Shown here: one piece after another, positions 57,941 through 64,000 of the stretch | Numbering within the stretch: the first letter of the stretch is position 1 | Layout: each line of letters starts with the position of its first letter | Assembly: GCA_030549175.1 (NCBI GenBank) | Contig: JAUKUA010000001.1 | Location: 5,828,001 to 5,892,000, forward strand | DNA: 64,000 nucleotides | Direction: 5' to 3' | Origin: Lasiosphaeris hirsuta | Lineage: Eukaryota > Ascomycota > Sordariomycetes > Sordariales > Lasiosphaeriaceae | Notes under the pieces: generated by a model | The model's input: the letters and a program-made list of their open reading frames with translations, nothing else | The model's database searches: none | What the model was told of the DNA's origin: nothing | Position numbers and translations under genes: made by a program

Positions 57941-59659
57941 AAAATGCCAGCCTTTTGTTCAGTAACCCCTCATGGGTGGGCGTCGGTACCGTACCGAGTA
58001 CCATTATTAGAAACATCACGGCCCTATCGGTATGCATCACTCTGGCGCCCGTCCCGACTGTGCCGCTTGGAGCTTGGAATTTGTGGTGGCTGACCAAATC
58101 GTAGAGCCAAATCGCATACTCCGCTCGGATCTCACAAAACATTACCGTGTTGGCTTCCAAGGGCGCGGGGACATCGAGTGGTTTGCTCTATGTCCCCGAT
58201 CTCCCTCCCGACGACCCTTGTGTGAATCAGACGGCATCGGTGGTGCCCGAGTCAGCCGTCCGACGAGGCGACCTTCCACCAACAAACTACAATCTCATCG
58301 CGCTTGCGCCTTGGATAAGTTCTACTTGCTCTAGAAAGTACCTAGCCTCTGCCCGAACGGATCCGCTGCGCGGATTCATATTCTACAGACCCGGCAATTC
58401 GTCCGCCGAACCTCCTTCGGTCAACTCTCCCGTATGGGATCTCAACGGCGGAAGCAGGTGGAAGACACAATCTTCATATCCCGTCTACGCCGTCTCCGGC
58501 TTGGTTGGCCACGAGATGATGCGCCAACTAAGTCTCTATTCGGGAAATCTTACCGAAGTCCCTTTTGGACGGAACATCACTGACATTTACGATCCTGATC
58601 CCGATGATTACGTCCGGGTCTGGACTGAGCTAACCATTTCTGCACCTTCGAGTGTTTTTGGCATCTGGGTTTACTTTCTCATCATCGCCGCTGTTTTACT
58701 TGGCGTTGTGTCCCTAACTTCTCTCCTGATGCATTTTATCCAGGCCCGGCGGCGCGCCTGGCTACGACGCCGAGTTATTGCTGGCGAAATCAATTTGGAA
58801 GGAATGGGTATCAAACGGCTCACTGTTCCTATCGACCATATTCACACTTTTCCTTTATATACTTACCACCTCAAGCCTGGTGCCACTAGCCCGCCTGCAT
58901 CACCAAGATCGCCCCCTCGTTCCAGGGCCAATCGACGGAGCCACGATCCGTCCGAAGACTCGATCACAAGGATCCCGAGTGAGCAAGCCGCCACGTCTTC
59001 CGAAAAGGGCCACCATGGCCTATTGGCCATCTCTTCCATCCCCTCCGACTATCAACCGTTATGTGCAATCTGTCTCGAGCCATACAAAAACCGGTCCACC
59101 GTGATTCGCGAGCTTCCTTGTGGACACATTTTCCACCCAGACTGTATCGATGAGTTCTTAAGCGAAAACAGCTCACTATGTCCTCTTTGTAAGGCATCCA
59201 TGCTTCCCAAGGGATACTGCCCCAAAATAACCAATCCGATGGTGCGACGAGAGCGCGCAATTCGGCGACTACGAGATCAGGTAGTGGTAGAGGAGGACGG
59301 CCCCGAAGAGATCGGGCCCGGTGAAATAATACACAGCTTAGGGGGCAACATCAGAAGACACACGCCCAAATGCGAAGATGCCAATACCGTGTCTCCGGAT
59401 CCGGCTGGGCTTCAAATCCCCCAGCCCACATCGGCGAGGAGCCAACCGCCCCAACAGTTGAGCTCGCGGCAAAACGAGAAAAATCCCGCGACTGACACAA
59501 GAGAGCGCATGAGAGAACTGGCCGGCTCTGGGTTAGACGACGATGCTGAGTCACAGCTGACAAAATGTGAGTACCTACGCACGTTCGCTGAGGATCCAGA
59601 TGACCAACACACTTTTCACAGGGCAAACAATCAAGGTCAAGGTGTTTCCAGGGTTTTGA
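57941..59659 (+). CDS. PA-TM-RING type E3 ubiquitin ligase (5' exon unresolved)
   Basis: Three downstream exons are clear: 57941-58029, 58105-59566 and 59622-59659. The joining introns are 75 and 55 nt; all are GT-AG and in phase. The luminal part (SNPSWVGVGTVPST, LSSQIAYSARISQNITVLASKGAG, VPDLPPDDPC, NYNLIALAPW) has N-glycosylation sites and a PA-like layout. A membrane helix follows (SVFGIWVYFLIIAAVLLGVVSLTSLL). After it comes a cytosolic RING-H2 finger with C-A-I-C, L-P-C-G-H, F-H-P-D-C and C-P-L-C ligands. The last exon reads WQTIKVKVFPGF, a common C-terminus of this fungal family. Ignoring the last intron gives a 46-residue spurious tail. The first exon should carry a signal peptide; its position is not found. 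The family ubiquitinates proteins at the endosome or vacuole membrane. The substrate is unknown. Confidence 0.8.
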
Positions 59660-60335
59660 TATGCCTTTGTTGGCTTCTGTCGTTTTTACGGCGAATTTTG
59701 GATTTGGATTGAGATTTGGCAGGATAAGTAATTTAGCGTGATGATACCCCTTATGCATCCATGGATGTCATGATGATTGAACTATAGAGGATTTTAGGCG
59801 GCGTTACAACGGCAGGGTATTTTTTTCTGCAGAAATGGGGTTGTACATAGCATTTGCATCTGCAAGCCGAGAGAGAGCTGGGCTGGAGGTTGCGATGTTT
59901 GTTTTTTTTTTCCTGAAGAACTTCTTTGCACCTGGACCGACTGTGGGATGCGAGGTTGTACCAAAATAGACATTGATACAGCTATTTTGTCTCACCAAAT
60001 GTTAAGAGTTACAATTGCTTTCGTAGCTGCCTCTCAAATAGGGGCAAATGAAGACACGCCTTTTTGTCTGATAATCCAGAAAGGACTACAAATACAACCA
60101 CGTTGGTTAATTCCGCGAGTAAAAAGCAAACCCGAATGCCCAAGATCCTTCCTCGGCCTTGACTCCTCTCGCCATCGGTAAGCCTTGGCGGTCCCGTCCA
60201 TAACTCTTTTCGTGACATAGACCCCTTCCATAAACGCCCTGAAATATCAAAACCCAACCGAACCAAATCACCACGCTATCCGTCATATATAACCCCACCA
60301 CCAGGTAGCACATGTCCCTAGTAGAGTACGCCAGC
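59660..60335. other. Convergent intergenic, no gene seen
   Basis: 3' ends of the RING gene and of the ADA3 gene. AT-rich with short homopolymers (T-run near 59899). No coding signal is seen. Confidence 0.6.
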
Positions 60336-62674
60336 CTACTCCTCTTCAACCTCCTCGTCCCAGGCTTCCTTCTCGCGCCGCAAGAGCTCCGCCATAGCCG
60401 TCGGCCGGAAGATGGAGCTACCCTCATCGCTAACACGCGGCACCCGCGACAGCCCCTCGTCATCGAAGACAGTTCCTATACTCTCGATCCAGCGGCGCCG
60501 CCTCTCCATTAGCGTCTTAGTAAGATCGCCAATGCCGGGCCGGGCCATACCCGCTGCACCAGCGCCGGCACCTGCCGCGGCCGCCGTGGCGCCTGCGGCT
60601 CCCGGTCGTGCCTTCTTGGGCTTTTTGCCCATGGTGCGGGTGCGCTTGAGGTATGCTGCCTGCACCTGGCTGTCAAGGTCTTCGAGGATGGTCTGATACT
60701 CCTGGTGCGCCATGCGCTCCTTGACGAGGTCAGTGAGGCGGGCCTTGCGCGCGCCGTTCAGGAGGACCTGCTCGCGCAGGCGCGCCTGGAGGAGGCGCAT
60801 GCGGGCGGCCACCTCGTCGTCATAGTGCCCGTCGTACTCGGCCGTGGTAGCAGGATCGGGTTGCGGCGTGGCGTTGGGGTTGGCAGGGTCGTGGGGGAGC
60901 AGGGGAAGGAAGCCAATGTGGCGGAGCTCTTGCTTGATACGCTCGTCAACCTGCGAATAGTCGAGTTTTGGGTGGCTGGCCTTCTTCCAGGCCTCACTGT
61001 TCGACTCAGGCATGTAGGTTGCCGGCGGCAAGGCCTGCTCGCCACTAGGGCCAACAAGATTGCCGTTGCCGTTGGTCAGGCCGTTGACGCCGCCTGAGGA
61101 GCCGTTCACCTGGCTACCAGATGGAGCGGGGGCCGGCGCCGACGTGTCAAAGCTGAAGTCAAAGGAAGCGATGCCGTTCATACTAATGTCGCCGTCGCCG
61201 TTGACGCCGTTGAGAGGTTTTTCGTCGGCTGGTGGCGCGCGGTGTTCGGGGCGCATAGCTTGTAGCAGGCGCGAGAGCAAAGGCCCGACCGACAGCTTGT
61301 CTGTCTCGGCGACCTCGTCGTCCATGTTCTCAATGCTGCCACGCGCCTGGTTTGGTGGCAGCTTGTCTCGGCCGGCTAGTGGGGGTGAATCAATCGCCAT
61401 GGCACCGTCCTCTTCAGCCCACACCTCGGTGTAGTGCTTTTTACCGCGCTTAGGCATAACAAAGGGCGTGACGCGGTCGCCCCGCTCTCTGAGAAAGGCG
61501 AGATCTTCCTCGGTGAAGGGTCGGAAGTAGGGATCGATGTAGGAGCTAAATGTGCTAAAGTTGATTTGATTACTGGGTTTGGCGCTGCTGAAGTCCTTAT
61601 CAGGCGGATCGCCAGCGATGAGATCTGCAAGGTCGCTTGGTGGGTAGGTCGCGACTGAGTATATTTCCCTAATCTCGTCCTCGCCCATACCTGATTTGAC
61701 TGGTAGGATCTCGTAGACGGTCGGATCGGGGAAGGTAGAGGGGTCCTCGCCGAAAGTGTTGGCTTGTGGCCGGGCGGGAGGCGGCGGTCTGCCATCGTCG
61801 GAGGAATCGGAGTCTTCGTCATTGTCTTCGGCCTTTGTCTTGTCGTCGAGGTCCATATTGCTCGGCGTTCGCGGCGCGACAGGCGAAAGCGACGAGCTTG
61901 CAGAGTCGTTATCGCGCGACAGCTTTCTGGGTTTGTTGCCGTTCGGGTCGCGTAGAGGGGACGAGCGCTCTGAAATAGCAAGTCAGTCAATCTAGTAGGA
62001 GGCTAGTCGGCTCGCGGGGCGGAAGCTTGAGGTGCTCGTGGGGCCGCATCCATAGACTCGGCGCATAGCAGCTATTCCCTCAGGCCAAAACGCGGTCGTC
62101 GAGAGCGGAGTGTGAGGCCATTCCATTATCACAGAGTAGATGGCCAACATGGGAATTTTAAAAATGATGCAAGACGGGCCAACTCACCTATGTTACCACC
62201 CTGCGGTGCCAGGCTGTCTGTTGCCTTTCTCTTCTTTTTGTTTGCCTTGCGCTCGCGCTCCTCGTCATCAATATCTTTCTGTCTGCGCTCCTCTTCTCTC
62301 CCCCGCTCCACCGCCAACTCGTCCATCCTCTGCTTCCGGGTCTGGGCCAGAAGCCTCATACCGCGATCGCAGTTCAGGCCCCTGTTTTCTATTATTGTCG
62401 ATAGCTTATTGAGCCGGGTTATCAGGCCGTCGAGACTTTTGGAATCCGGTGTGACGGTGTTAGAGGCGGCGGGGTCGACCATATCCTCGTACGTCAGATT
62501 CCGAAAGACCTCAAAGCGAAGCTCTACTGTCTCGATCTCAATATTTTCGATGGGTGGCAGATTGGCGGCAGCGGGCACAGCGCTGGGGGTCGTGTTGCGG
62601 CTGCGCTGCTGCTGGCGCATTGCGCCGGCGCCGCCCTTCTTCCCCGTACCCTTCTGACTCGACGGAGGAGGCAT
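60336..62674 (-). CDS. NGG1: SAGA/ADA complex subunit Ngg1/Ada3 (706 aa)
   Basis: Two exons, 62674-62188 and 61969-60336, with a 218-nt intron (GTGAGT to TCAG). Product starts [13 protein letters not shown]. The first exon has a coiled-coil region ([41 protein letters not shown], and the charged [19 protein letters not shown]). The second exon has a disordered acidic region, then [23 protein letters not shown] and a conserved C-terminal Ada3 domain. Parts of that domain are [29 protein letters not shown], the [18 protein letters not shown] helix, and [25 protein letters not shown]. Ada3 is a core subunit of the HAT module with Gcn5 and Ada2, in which it stimulates histone H3 acetylation. The junction restores [13 protein letters not shown], which is not itself conserved. 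Length is normal for the fungal family. The gene is divergent from nothing coding; a MITE-like element lies upstream at 62883. Confidence 0.93.
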
Positions 62675-62882
62675 CGTGTCTAGACGGCCGTGCGTCACGA
62701 TGAAGGGGATGCACGCAATGTATGCCAGTGGGTGCGGTTGTCGCGGTTTTTCCAGTGCCAAATGCCGCCTCGAAATAGCAATCGCCGTCAAGGTCGCGTT
62801 TTTGGTCGTTGCGAAGAGGCTCACAAGGCAGCCTTCCCGACATCCAATGACGATGAAGCCGACACGCCACATACCCCTGTTA

Positions 62883-62913
62883 GGCCCTGACCCACAACCT
62901 GCCCGGCTGGCAG
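62883..62913 (+). repeat. Left terminal inverted repeat
   Basis: 31-bp arm beginning GGCCCTGACCCACAACC, immediately inside the TTA. Pairs with 63266-63296. Confidence 0.75.
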
Positions 62914-63265
62914 GTTTCGGCCATGGCAAAGTGGCTTATTTCTGCCAAGAGGAACTATTTCGATGTCGCTTTACCATTTTGGGCACCAAAATTGAAGTGC
63001 AGCCACACCTGCCATTTCTAACCCCCTGTTCTCAAATGTACCCCCAAATGCAAGCCGCAGATCGCACCAAATACGGTAATTGAAGACGGAAATTGACCGT
63101 GCAGACCCGCCAGGCTGGCAGCGTGAGCAATTATAGCATATCTACTCACTGAAGCCCCCTATAATTCCAGTGCCTCAGCTCCTACTTTACTAACTCTAAC
63201 CCTCCCCCCGATAGGCCGCCAGTAGTACATCCAGGCTGGCCGAAAGTCACTTTTTGGCAGCCTCT

Positions 63266-63296
63266 CTGCCAGCCTGGTAGGTTGTGGATCAGGGCC
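63266..63296 (-). repeat. Right terminal inverted repeat
   Basis: Reverse complement begins GGCCCTGATCCACAACC and differs from the left arm at three positions, two transitions and one transversion. Confidence 0.75.
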
Positions 63297-63299
63297 TTA

Positions 63300-64000
63300 G
63301 TGTGTGCCGCTCGGCGCCCTAGATCTGTGAAACCGAGTGGGAGCGAAGTCGTGATGGCTGATGACTAAGCGGCTACTTTCATGTCTGGGCCCGAGTGTTT
63401 AGGGTTTTCAGGGTTGTTCAGGCCATGCAATCTCACACCTACAAACACGCCAGACTATCTACTGTCTTGCGAACATGGCGCCGAACTATAAGGGCGCCAT
63501 TTCATGGAGCTAACTCATACACTATGAGGAGACTTCCACTCTTGACAAACTAACGGGCCGCTTCGCAATCGTGGCAATCTCGACTGTTGACCCCGATGAA
63601 AAGTTCGCATATTGAGGGCGACTCGAAATGACCTCTCATCGAGGGCAAGGATCATGGATGGCGGTCCGCAACCAATGGCCAGTTGTGAACTCGTGATCGA
63701 AGAGGCTCCTGAGGGTCGACGTCCAACAGACCTCACAACCCCGTCGAACCGCTCTCGTGGGTATATGCATTTTCCCGATTGGCTTTGGTCTCTCTGGGCT
63801 TTCAGGGTGCCGCCCCACCACAGGGACCCACCACTTATTAGACGACTTGAGATCGCATCGTGCAGCAAACACGTTGGTTATTTTGGCTCTCGTCTGGCCT
63901 CGGTAACGGCTGTGATCCCGCCTCGGCTCTCTAGACCAATGTTTTTCGTATGCAACATGACGGGAATCAGGAGTGGCCGTTCAATTTGCCGAAGAAGCGA
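63300..64000. other. Distal intergenic, no gene seen
   Basis: No supported feature. A 117-codon minus-strand frame at 63515-63868 has no recognisable domain. A gene could begin beyond the window edge. Confidence 0.5.

Larger units (their letters stand above)
62880..63299. mobile_element. MITE-like element with terminal inverted repeats and TTA duplication
   Basis: The two ends, 62883-62913 and 63266-63296, match as inverted repeats in 28 of 31 positions. The outer words are GGCCCTGACC and, reversed, GGCCCTGATC. They are flanked on both sides by TTA (62880-62882 and 63297-63299), which reads as a target-site duplication. The element is 414 bp and holds no open frame of note. The word GGCTGGCAG recurs in or near both ends and inside at about 63110-63120, with imperfect inner complementarity beyond the TIR. 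A TTA duplication with GC-rich ends fits a PIF/Harbinger-type non-autonomous element, but a Tc1/mariner-type TA duplication would also fit. It lies 206 bp upstream of the NGG1 start. Confidence 0.72.

Noticed and set aside
59567..59712. 46-residue read-through end of the RING protein (to 59712)
   Set aside because: A GTGAGT donor at 59567 and CACAG acceptor before 59622 give the family-like end KVFPGF, so the longer end is an unspliced intron.

Overview
The window is a stretch of nuclear chromosome from a filamentous ascomycete (Pezizomycotina, probably a Sordariomycete). Coding regions are GC-rich. They are broken by short GT-AG introns, mostly 49-131 nt, several with CTNA-type branch sites just before the acceptor. 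Gene spacing is loose, on both strands, with no operons. Gene families typical of Pezizomycotina are present: a long-form MDM12, a HypK/UBA protein, a class II DAHP synthase, a choline sulfatase and a PA-TM-RING ligase. I rebuilt exon structures by hand by joining reading frames across consensus splice sites. Where I give an amino-acid length for a spliced gene, the exon lengths sum to a multiple of three.

Layout. 1-13 kb: 3' end of a P1B copper ATPase (+), a DUF155/RMD1 protein (-), a small zinc-ribbon protein (-), the RNase P subunit RPP1 (+), an Ala/Pro-rich secreted protein (-), a DUF1295 membrane reductase-like protein (+) and a GFA/CENP-V zinc protein made of very small exons (-). 13-27 kb: a gene-poor stretch, then an acyltransferase-3 protein (-), an F-box-like gene interrupted by an in-frame TGA (-), Mediator subunit MED8 (-), choline sulfatase (-) and MPDU1 (-). 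27-33 kb: an AT-hook/chromodomain protein (-), a decayed LINE fragment (-) and RIC8 (-). 33-48 kb: RIF1 (+), glucose-6-phosphate 1-epimerase (+), class II DAHP synthase (-), HypK (+) and a large AT-hook/BRCT protein (-). 48-64 kb: MDM12 (+), VPS28 (-), NOC2 (+), a MIL1-like DUF726 protein (-), a PA-TM-RING E3 ligase (+), the SAGA subunit NGG1/ADA3 (-), and a 414-bp MITE-like element with terminal inverted repeats and a TTA target duplication.

Most genes are core housekeeping functions: chromatin and transcription (MED8, ADA3, RIF1, chromodomain, BRCT), organelle contact and trafficking (MDM12, VPS28, MIL1), ribosome and tRNA processing (NOC2, RPP1), co-translational acetylation (HypK), G-protein signalling (RIC8), glycosylation (MPDU1) and metabolism. 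They do not form one pathway and I see no biosynthetic gene cluster. I found no clear undescribed multi-gene system. The best leads are single-locus oddities: the in-frame TGA at a probable Trp position, the MITE-like element, a lysine-rich 36-bp tandem repeat next to the chromodomain, a CDK-site array in the BRCT protein, and a knot of short palindromes and duplications upstream of the secreted protein.
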